Assembly: GCA_026417975.1 (NCBI GenBank)
Contig: JAOACD010000014.1
Location: forward strand, 1-50,578
Length of the DNA: 50,578 nucleotides
Origin: Melioribacter sp.
Lineage (GTDB): Bacteria; Bacteroidota; Ignavibacteria; Ignavibacteriales; Melioribacteraceae
Direction of reading: 5' to 3'
Shown: piece by piece, positions 36,784-45,302 of the stretch
Layout: each line of letters opens with the position of its first letter
How positions within the stretch are numbered: the stretch's first letter is position 1
Program-made: the position numbers and the translations under genes
Notes under the pieces: model-generated
Told to the model about the DNA's origin: nothing
Databases searched by the model: none
What the model saw: the letters and a program-made list of their open reading frames with translations, nothing else

Positions 36784-38262
36784 TTGTATATGAAAGCATT
36801 AAGAAAGATTAGGGAAATCCATTTTGGCTGGAAACATATACTTATAATTTTTCTGATACTGATAATGTTTCAAGTTTTTGTATCGCATTTACAGCAAAAT
36901 ACATTACGTGATTTGCTCTCTGATACAATGGATTGGTATAAACAAAACTCTGCAGAACAAATTGGTAATCTTACAGCTTCTTCATTAGAACTTCTTCTTG
37001 AATCTGATCCTATAGAGAATGAAACTGACAAATTAAATAGAATAAAAAATCTTATACATGCTTTTAATAGTATATTAAAACAACCTCTTATGAAGAGAAA
37101 CGTAGAGGCAATGTGTGTCATATTACCATACAATAACAAATTTGTAGCTTTAGATTTAGGACAAGATTTATACAATTATTTTTATCTTCACAAAGTTTTA
37201 GATACTACAATTGATTTGAAATATAAGAATGCTGTTAATAAATACGCAAAGCTTCACGAGAAAATGGTTAAAAACGAGTTAATTACAAGTCTGCAAGAAG
37301 AACAAAACTTGTTTCATGTGTTTGTACCTTTAGTTCCCTTTGGAGAATACAGTGGTGCTGTTTATCTAAAAGTACATCCCGACGTCTCCTTTATAAGTCA
37401 ACAGATACTAGCAAGTTTTAATAAAACTGTTTTAGTTTTTTCGTCACTCATCTTAATAGGTTTACTAGGAATGTTTTACATTTCTACTTATACAATAATA
37501 GAACGAGATGAGGCAAGAGAATTGCTATATAAAGAAAGAGAAGAACATCTTCAAAAACAGATAGCTCAACAAAAAGAACATCTCTTTACAAAAAGAATTT
37601 ATCATACACATCATAAAGCAGAAAAAGTAATGGGGTTTATTATTGAAGATATAGAAAGTGCAAACGAGAATAATTTCAAGGAAATAAAATATCGTATTTC
37701 AAAGTATGCAAATTTTATAGCTCGTGTAATTTATGATATGAAATGGTATAATCCACCAATTCAGACAATTAGAAATTCTATTTATAAAACAAACTTGAAC
37801 GAATTATTAAAATTTGTTGTGGAAAATATTTTTTTACGTTTATCTAATCCAGTTAAGACAATTAAATTCCATCTTAATTTAGATGAAAATTTGCCCCCAG
37901 TATTTGTTAATGAATTTGTAGCCTGGGAAATTATAGAACCATTAATTCAAAATTCTATTGACCACTCTGGCACTAATTTTATTGACATTACTATTACTAC
38001 AAAATATCTGCCGGATAAAAATATATCTTTACTTTCAATAGAAGATAATGGTGTTGGAATAGATAAAAGTCTGCTTGAAAGAAATGAGTCTGGTATAAAG
38101 AAATTATTTCTTGAAAATGTCTCTACGAAAGATGAGGATAGTAATAGAGGATATGGATGTTACATAGCTTATGAAATATCAAAAAGATGTGGTTGGGATT
38201 TGGATGTAGAAAATAAACAAGAAGGAGGTTGTAAATATACTTTAGTAATAAAACATGGTTAA
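36784..38262 (+). CDS. Transmembrane sensor histidine kinase, atypical H-box
   Basis: This 492-aa protein has two transmembrane helices (about 16-33 and 215-238) flanking a ~180-residue periplasmic domain, then a coiled coil (EREEHLQKQIAQQKEHLF). The C-terminal HATPase domain has an N-box (IEPLIQNSIDHSG), a G1 box (IEDNGVGID) and a G2 box (NRGYGCYIAYEIS). No canonical HisKA phospho-site is visible; the best candidate is the histidine cluster RIYHTHHKAEKVMG near residues 274-277. It is coupled to the upstream binding protein (8-nt gap) and the downstream sigma-54 activator (55-nt gap). Probable role: receive the state of the sugar-bound binding protein and phosphorylate the activator (inference). 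Confidence 0.85.
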   Translation: MYMKALRKIREIHFGWKHILIIFLILIMFQVFVSHLQQNTLRDLLSDTMDWYKQNSAEQIGNLTASSLELLLESDPIENETDKLNRIKNLIHAFNSILKQPLMKRNVEAMCVILPYNNKFVALDLGQDLYNYFYLHKVLDTTIDLKYKNAVNKYAKLHEKMVKNELITSLQEEQNLFHVFVPLVPFGEYSGAVYLKVHPDVSFISQQILASFNKTVLVFSSLILIGLLGMFYISTYTIIERDEARELLYKEREEHLQKQIAQQKEHLFTKRIYHTHHKAEKVMGFIIEDIESANENNFKEIKYRISKYANFIARVIYDMKWYNPPIQTIRNSIYKTNLNELLKFVVENIFLRLSNPVKTIKFHLNLDENLPPVFVNEFVAWEIIEPLIQNSIDHSGTNFIDITITTKYLPDKNISLLSIEDNGVGIDKSLLERNESGIKKLFLENVSTKDEDSNRGYGCYIAYEISKRCGWDLDVENKQEGGCKYTLVIKHG

Positions 38263-38267
38263 GAGTC

Positions 38268-38282
38268 TTGCACGGTTCTTGA
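38268..38282 (+). promoter_or_regulatory. Sigma-54-like -24/-12 element before the activator gene
   Basis: TTGCACGGTTCTTGA agrees with TGGCACG-N4-TTGC at all fixed positions but two: -24 GG is TG and -12 GC is GA. The spacing is exact, and it lies in the 55-nt gap before the regulator start. The change in the -24 doublet is a serious weakness. Confidence 0.3.
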
Positions 38283-38317
38283 TATATTAAAAGATGTAAA
38301 AAAAGAAGGGTATATAT

Positions 38318-39775
38318 ATGCAATTAAATAGTAAAATAAATATACTCTTAATAGAAGATGAGTCTTTTGACGTAAATCGAATTAAAAAAACCTTGGCTCC
38401 TTTTAAAGAGTGGCTTATTATAAAAAATGTAGTTGCCGATGGTCAATCAGCAGTAGATTTGATTTTGAATCATAATGATGAGTATGATGTAATTATAATG
38501 GATTATCAAATTGTAGGGCCTTTAACTGGAGATAAGTTAATAAGAAAGATTAAGTCTATCGATCCATTTATTCAGATAATAGTTATTACTAAAATGACCA
38601 TAAATGTTACAGATTTTGATTTTGCAAATAAACTTATAGAAGCAGGAGCTATGTGGTTTTGTACAAAGTATCCCTCTGATATACAGGATTATGTTTATCA
38701 ACCTACAGACTTATTACTATCCATTTTAAATGCATATGAAAAGAAAAAACTTAGCAAAGAAAAAGCAAAGTCAAACTCCCAGTTGAATCAATCAATTAAT
38801 AATATACTTAATGAAAAGAAGATAATAGGGGAGTCGCCAGTTGTTAAAAATTTAATCAAACAAATTGAGAAAGCAGCAATGAAAGATGCTACAGTTTTGA
38901 TTTATGGTGCTTCTGGAACAGGAAAAGAACTTGTAGCAACGCATATCCATTATTTAAGTAAAAGGAAATATGAGAATTTTGTTACTGTTAATGCAGGAAG
39001 TATTCCCTCAGAACTAGTAGAGAGCGAATTATTTGGTTTTGAAAAAGGCTCTTTTACAGGAGCAATTAATTCCAAAAAGGGATTATTTGAAGTAGCAAAC
39101 AATGGAACAATTTTTCTTGACGAGATAGCAGAATTACCAATGGCTTCTCAAGTAAAATTGCTAAGAGTTTTGCAGGATGGTGAGATAGATAAAATTGGAA
39201 GAACTGGAACACTTAAAGTCGATGTTCGCATTATAGCAGCAACCAATGTCGATTTAGAAAAAGCAGTTAGTGAAAAAAAATTTAGAGAAGATTTGTTTTA
39301 TCGATTGAATGTTATAAATATTTACACTCCTACCTTACGTGAAAGAATAGAGGATATTCCATTGTTGACCGATTATTTCATAAAAAAATACGCTGCACAA
39401 ATGGATATTCCTATACCGGAAATTCGACAAGATGCTATTGAAATATTGCAGTCTTATGATTGGCCTGGAAATATAAGACAGCTTCAAAATGTAATTCAAA
39501 GGCTATTAATCTCTTGTGAAAATGTTATAAGAAAAGAAGATGTATTGAATATTTTAGATACAAAGAAAATTAGAAATCTTTCAGAACCCGAGTTTTGGTT
39601 TGGTAATAAAATCTTAAAATGGAGAGAAATGGAGCAAATCTTTAGATGTAAATATTTCACTTATGTTAAAGAGAGGGCAAAGTCAGAATCTGAAGCAGCA
39701 AGACTATTAGGAATGGCTCCATCAAACTTTTATAGAATGTGTAATAAGCTTGGAATAAAAAGTTCTACTAAGTAA
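38318..39775 (+). CDS. NtrC-family sigma-54-dependent response regulator
   Basis: This 485-aa transcription activator has three domains. The receiver is about residues 7-130, with acidic pair IEDE, phospho-Asp in VIIMDYQIVG and lysine in FCTKYPSD. The AAA+ domain is about 165-390: Walker A GASGTGKE, the sigma-54 contact loop GSFTGA instead of the usual GAFTGA, Walker B GTIFLDEIAELP, and arginine-rich sensor region FREDLFYRLNV. The C-terminal Fis-type helix-turn-helix is SEAARLLGMAPSNFYRMCNKLG. It should activate RNA polymerase with sigma-54 at enhancer sites. It lies directly upstream of a glycan-uptake operon whose leader has tandem palindromes, and is probably the regulator of that operon. 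Confidence 0.95.
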   Translation: MQLNSKINILLIEDESFDVNRIKKTLAPFKEWLIIKNVVADGQSAVDLILNHNDEYDVIIMDYQIVGPLTGDKLIRKIKSIDPFIQIIVITKMTINVTDFDFANKLIEAGAMWFCTKYPSDIQDYVYQPTDLLLSILNAYEKKKLSKEKAKSNSQLNQSINNILNEKKIIGESPVVKNLIKQIEKAAMKDATVLIYGASGTGKELVATHIHYLSKRKYENFVTVNAGSIPSELVESELFGFEKGSFTGAINSKKGLFEVANNGTIFLDEIAELPMASQVKLLRVLQDGEIDKIGRTGTLKVDVRIIAATNVDLEKAVSEKKFREDLFYRLNVINIYTPTLRERIEDIPLLTDYFIKKYAAQMDIPIPEIRQDAIEILQSYDWPGNIRQLQNVIQRLLISCENVIRKEDVLNILDTKKIRNLSEPEFWFGNKILKWREMEQIFRCKYFTYVKERAKSESEAARLLGMAPSNFYRMCNKLGIKSSTK

Positions 39776-39776
39776 T

Positions 39777-39797
39777 TTGTTATCAATATGATAACAA
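39777..39797. promoter_or_regulatory. Palindromic operator / enhancer site 1
   Basis: TTGTTATCA-ATA-TGATAACAA is a perfect 9-bp inverted repeat with a 3-nt centre, two bases after the stop codon of the sigma-54 activator gene. There is no T-run of terminator type after it. Its core TATCA-N3-TGATA recurs 33 bp downstream, which fits a dimer-binding site. Confidence 0.6.
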
Positions 39798-39813
39798 AAA
39801 GAAAGTTATCCTT

Positions 39814-39826
39814 TATCATTTTGATA
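39814..39826. promoter_or_regulatory. Palindromic operator / enhancer site 2
   Basis: TATCA-TTT-TGATA repeats the core of site 1 with the same 3-nt spacing. Centre-to-centre distance is 33 bp, about three helical turns. Half-sites GTTATC (39805-39810) and TTGATAA (39831-39837) flank it. Confidence 0.5.
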
Positions 39827-39888
39827 TAATTTGATAAATAAATTTTTACAAATAAAAGAAAGAACTCTAAAAACTTAACAAATTAATT

Positions 39889-39903
39889 TGGTATAATCAT
39901 TGA
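39889..39903 (+). promoter_or_regulatory. Promoter of the glycan operon: sigma-54-like or extended -10
   Basis: TGGTATAATCATTGA has the -24 GG and -12 TTG of a sigma-54 promoter at exact spacing, but GA instead of GC. It can equally be read as an extended -10 sigma-70 promoter, TGGTATAAT, without a visible -35. It lies ~70-100 bp downstream of the palindromes and 120 bp upstream of the start codon. Confidence 0.4.
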
Positions 39904-40024
39904 GTAAACACGCCAAAAAAGTGATATGTAAATGGAAGGTCTACCACTATCCCACATCAGTTTTATTTCATTAAAAATAAAAGAAAAGTTGTAAGAATAA
40001 AGTAGTTAAATAAGGAGTAAAAGT

Positions 40025-43000
40025 ATGCAAATATTCAAAGTATTTTTGTACACCATGTTGCAAACGATTGCGATTACTTCTTTAATTTTTGCTGGTACAA
40101 CTGGGAAAATAGCAGGTAGGATTACAGACAAAAACACTGGCGAACCTTTAATAGGCGCAAATGTTATTGTTGTGGGAACTAATTTAGGTGCTGCAACTGA
40201 TGCAAATGGTCAATATACTATACTTGACGTACCTCCAGGTAATTATTCAATACAGATTTCTTATATCGGATACAGAAAACTTACTGTAAATGATGTAAGA
40301 GTGTTTATTGATCAAACAACACGCATCGATGCACAATTAGAATCTGAATCGATTGAGCTTGGAGCTTTGGTAATAGTTGCAGAAAGAAAATTAATTAAAC
40401 CAGATGTTGCAACTAGTGTTGTAGCAATATCTGGCAACGAAGTTAGAGAATTGCCAGTTAGTTCAGTAACAGGAGCAATTAATTTACAAGCTGGTGTTCA
40501 AGGTTTGAGTATAAGAGGAGGCAGTAGTGATAGATTACTTTTTTTGTTAGATGGAGTTACGCTTAGAGATCCTCGCAATAACCAACCTACAGCAAGCATT
40601 CCACTAAGTGCTGTTAAAGAAATTTCACTAGAAAGAGGTGGATTTAATGCTGAATATGGCCAAGTTCGTTCGGGCATTGTTAATGTAGTAACAAGAGAAG
40701 GAAGTAGACAAAACTATAGTGCAAGTATACAAGTTCGCTATAGACCACCATCACCCAAATATTGGCGAGGAGGAGGTATTCGTGATATTCATGATCCATA
40801 TTCATATATATTTAGACCATTTTATGATCCTGAAGTTTGCTGGACTGGAACTAGCGCTTGGGATGAATATACAAGAAAACAATATCCAGAATTTATGGGC
40901 TGGAATGAAGTCTCTAAAAAACTTAATAGTGATAACGACCCCACAAATGATTTAACACCACTTGGAGCTCAACGTGTTTTTATGTATGAAACACGAAAAA
41001 AACAACCTAACGATCAAGCAGATTATGAAATAGATGCAGGTTTTGGTGGACCAGTTCCATTTGTAAGTAAAAGTTTAGGTGACTTAAGATTTTATACCTC
41101 TTATAGAAGTAATCGTGAAATGCTTCTTTTCCCTTTAACACGCCCTGATTATAGAGATTATGACTGGACTTTACAAATTAATTCTGATATTTCTCCTTCT
41201 CTAAAATTGAGAGCTTCTTCTTTAATTGGAAAACAGTTTACAATACGTCATAATTGGGATGCAACAGGTATTTATTTCTATCCTAGATATCCTAATGAAA
41301 TTGCTAGTGTGGCAGCAGGTATTTTTGCTCCTTCAGATTTAATAACTTTGTTCTCTGACTTTAATTTTGCATTAGCCGATATAGGACATCAAACATATGC
41401 AGCAAAAATTACACATTCACTTGGTTCATCAACATTTTATGAAGTTTCTTTAGAGCATTTTAGAAGTGATTATAATGTTCGACCTACACGCTGGCGTGAT
41501 ACTTCAAAATTATATGAAATAATACCTGGTTTTTACGAGGATGAAAATCCATTTGGTTATTGGCCTTTTGATGCAAAAGGTGTGATTGTAATTGGTGGAC
41601 AGCATGTAGCAAAAGCTAGAGATTTCAGTAAAGTAAGTTCTACTACCTTAAAAGCTGATTTAACAAGTCAGGTTAATTTTAATAATTTGATTAAAACAGG
41701 TATCGAATTTGTTTATAATGACTTGAATCTTGATTATGGAACAATTGCATCTGCAACTGCTGGTAAAACTTATGCGGTAAGAGTACAACAACGGGTACAT
41801 CCCATTCGGGCTGCTTTTTATGCACAGGATAAAATAGAGTTTGAAGGTCTAACTGTTAATTTAGGCTTACGTTTAGATTATAGTAACTCAAATACAGATT
41901 GGTGGGTTACAGATCCATTCGATATATATTTTTACTCTTCTAAATATAATGAGAACCGTACCTTCCCTAAAGAAAAATCTAAACCACAGTGGCAACTAAG
42001 TCCACGTCTTGGAATAGCTCACCCAATAACAGAAAGAGCAAAGTTGTTTTTTAATTATGGACACTTCAAACAGTTACCTCAATATGAAAGTATTTTCAGG
42101 ATTCAAAGAACATCACTTAAAGCTATGTCGAGTATTGGTGATCCAAACATAATTTTAGCAAAAACAATTTCATACGAATTAGGTTTTGATTATCTAATTA
42201 CAGAAGATATATTTCTTCAAGTAGCTGCATTTTATAATGATATTTATGACCAGCAGGATTTAACTCAATATAATTCAAGCGTAGCTGGTTTTTCTTATAC
42301 AAAAACTACGAACAACAGCTATGAAGATACTCGTGGGTTTGAAATAACACTCAGAAAAACAAGAGGAAGATGGTGGTCTGGTTTTGTAAATTATACGTAT
42401 TTAGTAAGAACAAGTGGTCATTTTGGGAGTTCACAAATTTTTGATGATCCGTCATTACAAAAGGCATGGGATGAGCAAACAGTAAATTTATATCAAGACC
42501 GTCCAATCCCGCAGCCTTATGCAAGAATAAACTTAAACTTCTTTACCCCTTCGGATTTTGGTCCTTCAATTTTAGGTCATAAAATTTTTTCAAATTGGAT
42601 GTTAAATGTAATAGTAGATTGGCAAGCAGGTGGTTGGGTTACTTGGAATCCCAAAGGCTTACCTGCTGTATCTTACAATGTTAAGGCAGTTGATAATTTA
42701 AATACATCTTTAAGATTGAATAAGTCATTTGATATAGGAAAGTTCAAAGTAGATTTGTTTATGGATGTATATAATGTGCTTAATACATTAAGATTATGGA
42801 ATACAGGCGACCAAGATTATCTTAGATCGCTGCATCTACCAAAAAATGAAGCTTATGACAATATTCCAGGAAATGATAAAGTAGGTGACTATAGAAAACC
42901 TGGAGTAGAATTTCAACCAATGGAATATCAAGCAGTTATAGATCCTTCAAAACCTGGCAAAAACAAAGTTATTTATTATGAAGGTACAACTGCAAAGTAT

Positions 43001-43159
43001 TATGAATATGTGAACAATCAATGGAAAGAAGTAGATAAAGATAGAATAAATAAGATACTTGAAGATAAAGCTTATATTGATATGCCCAACGAATCAACAT
43101 TCTGGTTCTTAAATCCAAGGAGTTTTTATTTCGGTTTAAGAGTATCATTTAATTTATAG
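40025..43159 (+). CDS. TonB-dependent receptor with CarboxypepD-reg-like domain
   Basis: This complete 1044-aa outer-membrane receptor has a signal peptide (about 1-24), then a CarboxypepD-reg-like beta-sandwich (GKIAGRITDKNTGEPLIGAN ... ISYIGYRKL). The plug domain has LLFLLDGVTLRDPRNNQPT and ERGGFNAEYGQVRSGIVNVV, and a long barrel ends FGLRVSFNL. This is the SusC-like layout, but no SusD gene follows; instead a 703-aa secreted protein starts 20 nt later. It has a GGAG ribosome site. It heads an operon with PorV-like, lipoprotein, GH31 and GH2 genes, so it probably imports oligosaccharides. It is similar in domain order to the receptor at the left edge of the window. Confidence 0.94.
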   Translation: MQIFKVFLYTMLQTIAITSLIFAGTTGKIAGRITDKNTGEPLIGANVIVVGTNLGAATDANGQYTILDVPPGNYSIQISYIGYRKLTVNDVRVFIDQTTRIDAQLESESIELGALVIVAERKLIKPDVATSVVAISGNEVRELPVSSVTGAINLQAGVQGLSIRGGSSDRLLFLLDGVTLRDPRNNQPTASIPLSAVKEISLERGGFNAEYGQVRSGIVNVVTREGSRQNYSASIQVRYRPPSPKYWRGGGIRDIHDPYSYIFRPFYDPEVCWTGTSAWDEYTRKQYPEFMGWNEVSKKLNSDNDPTNDLTPLGAQRVFMYETRKKQPNDQADYEIDAGFGGPVPFVSKSLGDLRFYTSYRSNREMLLFPLTRPDYRDYDWTLQINSDISPSLKLRASSLIGKQFTIRHNWDATGIYFYPRYPNEIASVAAGIFAPSDLITLFSDFNFALADIGHQTYAAKITHSLGSSTFYEVSLEHFRSDYNVRPTRWRDTSKLYEIIPGFYEDENPFGYWPFDAKGVIVIGGQHVAKARDFSKVSSTTLKADLTSQVNFNNLIKTGIEFVYNDLNLDYGTIASATAGKTYAVRVQQRVHPIRAAFYAQDKIEFEGLTVNLGLRLDYSNSNTDWWVTDPFDIYFYSSKYNENRTFPKEKSKPQWQLSPRLGIAHPITERAKLFFNYGHFKQLPQYESIFRIQRTSLKAMSSIGDPNIILAKTISYELGFDYLITEDIFLQVAAFYNDIYDQQDLTQYNSSVAGFSYTKTTNNSYEDTRGFEITLRKTRGRWWSGFVNYTYLVRTSGHFGSSQIFDDPSLQKAWDEQTVNLYQDRPIPQPYARINLNFFTPSDFGPSILGHKIFSNWMLNVIVDWQAGGWVTWNPKGLPAVSYNVKAVDNLNTSLRLNKSFDIGKFKVDLFMDVYNVLNTLRLWNTGDQDYLRSLHLPKNEAYDNIPGNDKVGDYRKPGVEFQPMEYQAVIDPSKPGKNKVIYYEGTTAKYYEYVNNQWKEVDKDRINKILEDKAYIDMPNESTFWFLNPRSFYFGLRVSFNL

Positions 43160-43179
43160 AAAATTAGAAAGAGGTACTC

Positions 43180-45291
43180 ATGAAAAAGCAAATATTATTT
43201 CTGGTAATCTTTCTGGTTACTTGTTTTAATATTTATTCTCAAGACATAAGATGGTTGAGAATTGGACAACTTCAAACACCAATAAACGAAATTGGTGCAG
43301 AATATGAAAATGAATTCCCTCAAGGTAATACAAATTATTTATCTTGGCCAGCTTTATATGGAATTGATCAAAATACATGTAGAATGAGAGGATTGTGGAT
43401 TGGATGTAAAGATTTTTATGACCCTGTAGAAAAAAAATTAAAAGGAGTAAAAGTTATTGGTTCAGGTCCAAGAGATTTTAGTGATAGAGTTAATCAAATT
43501 TTTGAAGAGGAAATAAAATTAGTTGGAAAAAATTTACATCCAGTAGTGATAGTTGATGATCAAAAAGCAGGAGCTCTTGATAATTATGATATGCTTGATA
43601 GCATAGATGAAAACCTTCCTTGCGATAGAATGGTTATTGTAAAATTTAATACTTCAATTGGAATTTCTGTAACAAAAAAAGTCTATGCATTCTCTCAACC
43701 AAATCACGATGATTATATAATTCATGAATACATTTTTAAAAACACAGGTATATATAATCGAGCAGGCAATGTATATAAACAAACTTTGAAAGATGTTTGG
43801 TTTTACTTTGTATACAGATATGCTTTTGCAGGTGTTACATCTTCTGGATATGGGTCAACATGGGGAGCTTTTTCGTCTACTTGGGGTAATAGTACTATTA
43901 ATCATGCATTTGGATTTAACCCTAATGCACCAGAATTTAATGATCCAAACTCGCCCATTTATAAAATGCGAGGGTTTTATTCTTGGTATGGACCAAATAG
44001 AGATAGACCTGTATCTTATGATGAGGATTGGGGTTGCCCTAATGAGTCTGAAGATGGAGTATTAGGCTCGGCAAAATTTGCTGGTTGTGTAACTCTTCAT
44101 GCAGATGTTAGTGCAAAAGATAAAAATGATGATATATATCAGCCCAAAACAACATGGTTTATTGGTTCTGATATAAATGCTATGCAAGCAAATGTTAGTC
44201 AATATGATGAAGTTTTTATGATGGATAGATATGATATTATGAGAGAAGGTCATGCACCAAAGCAACATGACGAAGTTGTTGGAAATGATTATCCGATTAA
44301 TTATACCGATCCAAGAAGACAAACAGGAGGAGGAACAAGCCAAGGACAAGGCTTTGGTCCTTATACTCTTGAGCCAGGCGATAGTATTAGAATCGTATTT
44401 GCAGAAGCTGTTTCAGGTTTATCTTGGGAAATGGCTCGAATTGTTGGGAATAATTGGTTACAATGGAGAAATAATTCGCCCTCAAAACCACCTTTGATTC
44501 TGCCTGATGGTTCTCCAACTCAAAATCATAATCTCTATAAAAAATTATGGGTTTATACTGGAAAAGATTCTATTCTTAAAGTGTTCAGAAGTGCAATTAA
44601 GAATTTTAATTCTAACTTCAAAATTCCACAAGCACCACCTCCACCAAAAACTTTTAAAGTTACTTCTGGTGGTGATAGAATTAAGCTTGAGTGGGCAGAT
44701 AATGCAACTTCGTGGCCAAATTTTAATGGATATGTAATTTATCGTGCCGAAGGAAGAGTTTTAGATTATAGAACTAAGTATGAAAAGATTTTTGAGTGCG
44801 ATAAATCAAATGTTGTACACAGTTTTGATGATAGAACAGCAAAAAGAGGTTTTGATTATTATTATTTTATACAAACAAAAGATGATGGTTCACAAAACGA
44901 CATTGAACCTGGAAAACCATTATACAGTAGTCCTTTTTGGACAATAACAACTCGTCCTGCAACACTCCAACGTCCACCCGTAACGTCGACTCTTGACTCT
45001 GTTAGAGTTGTTCCTAATCCGTATGATATTCGTGCAAGAATATTTCAATTTGGTGATAAATCTCAGTATGATAGAATTGCTTTCTACGGTCTACCACCTG
45101 TGTGTAAGTTGAAAATCTTTACCGAACGAGGAGATTTGATATGGGAAAAAGATCACACAAGAGGTACAGGTGATGAATTGTGGGATTCGTTAACTAAATA
45201 TGGACAAATCGTATCGAGCGGTATTTATATTTTGTATGTCGAGACTCCAGATGGTCGGTCGGTTATTCGTAAGTTCGTTATTATTAGATAA
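43180..45291 (+). CDS. Secreted protein with FN3 and T9SS-like C-terminal domain
   Basis: I recognise no catalytic family in this 703-aa protein. A signal peptide ends about IYSQ. The first ~480 residues are aromatic- and Gly-rich (GSTWGAFSSTWGNS, RGFYSWYGPNRDRP). A fibronectin-III-like domain follows at about 485-590 (PKTFKVTSGGDRIKLEWADN ... GYVIYRAEGR). The last ~90 residues are a FlgD/T9SS-like beta-sandwich (VVPNPYDIRARIF ... GIYILYVETPDGRSVIRKFV). It lies 20 nt after the TonB receptor and 11 nt before a PorV-like gene. By position it takes the place of SusD and could be a surface glycan-binding partner exported with help from the PorV-like protein (inference). Confidence 0.8.
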   Translation: MKKQILFLVIFLVTCFNIYSQDIRWLRIGQLQTPINEIGAEYENEFPQGNTNYLSWPALYGIDQNTCRMRGLWIGCKDFYDPVEKKLKGVKVIGSGPRDFSDRVNQIFEEEIKLVGKNLHPVVIVDDQKAGALDNYDMLDSIDENLPCDRMVIVKFNTSIGISVTKKVYAFSQPNHDDYIIHEYIFKNTGIYNRAGNVYKQTLKDVWFYFVYRYAFAGVTSSGYGSTWGAFSSTWGNSTINHAFGFNPNAPEFNDPNSPIYKMRGFYSWYGPNRDRPVSYDEDWGCPNESEDGVLGSAKFAGCVTLHADVSAKDKNDDIYQPKTTWFIGSDINAMQANVSQYDEVFMMDRYDIMREGHAPKQHDEVVGNDYPINYTDPRRQTGGGTSQGQGFGPYTLEPGDSIRIVFAEAVSGLSWEMARIVGNNWLQWRNNSPSKPPLILPDGSPTQNHNLYKKLWVYTGKDSILKVFRSAIKNFNSNFKIPQAPPPPKTFKVTSGGDRIKLEWADNATSWPNFNGYVIYRAEGRVLDYRTKYEKIFECDKSNVVHSFDDRTAKRGFDYYYFIQTKDDGSQNDIEPGKPLYSSPFWTITTRPATLQRPPVTSTLDSVRVVPNPYDIRARIFQFGDKSQYDRIAFYGLPPVCKLKIFTERGDLIWEKDHTRGTGDELWDSLTKYGQIVSSGIYILYVETPDGRSVIRKFVIIR

Positions 45292-45302
45292 GGAGATTAC
45301 TT

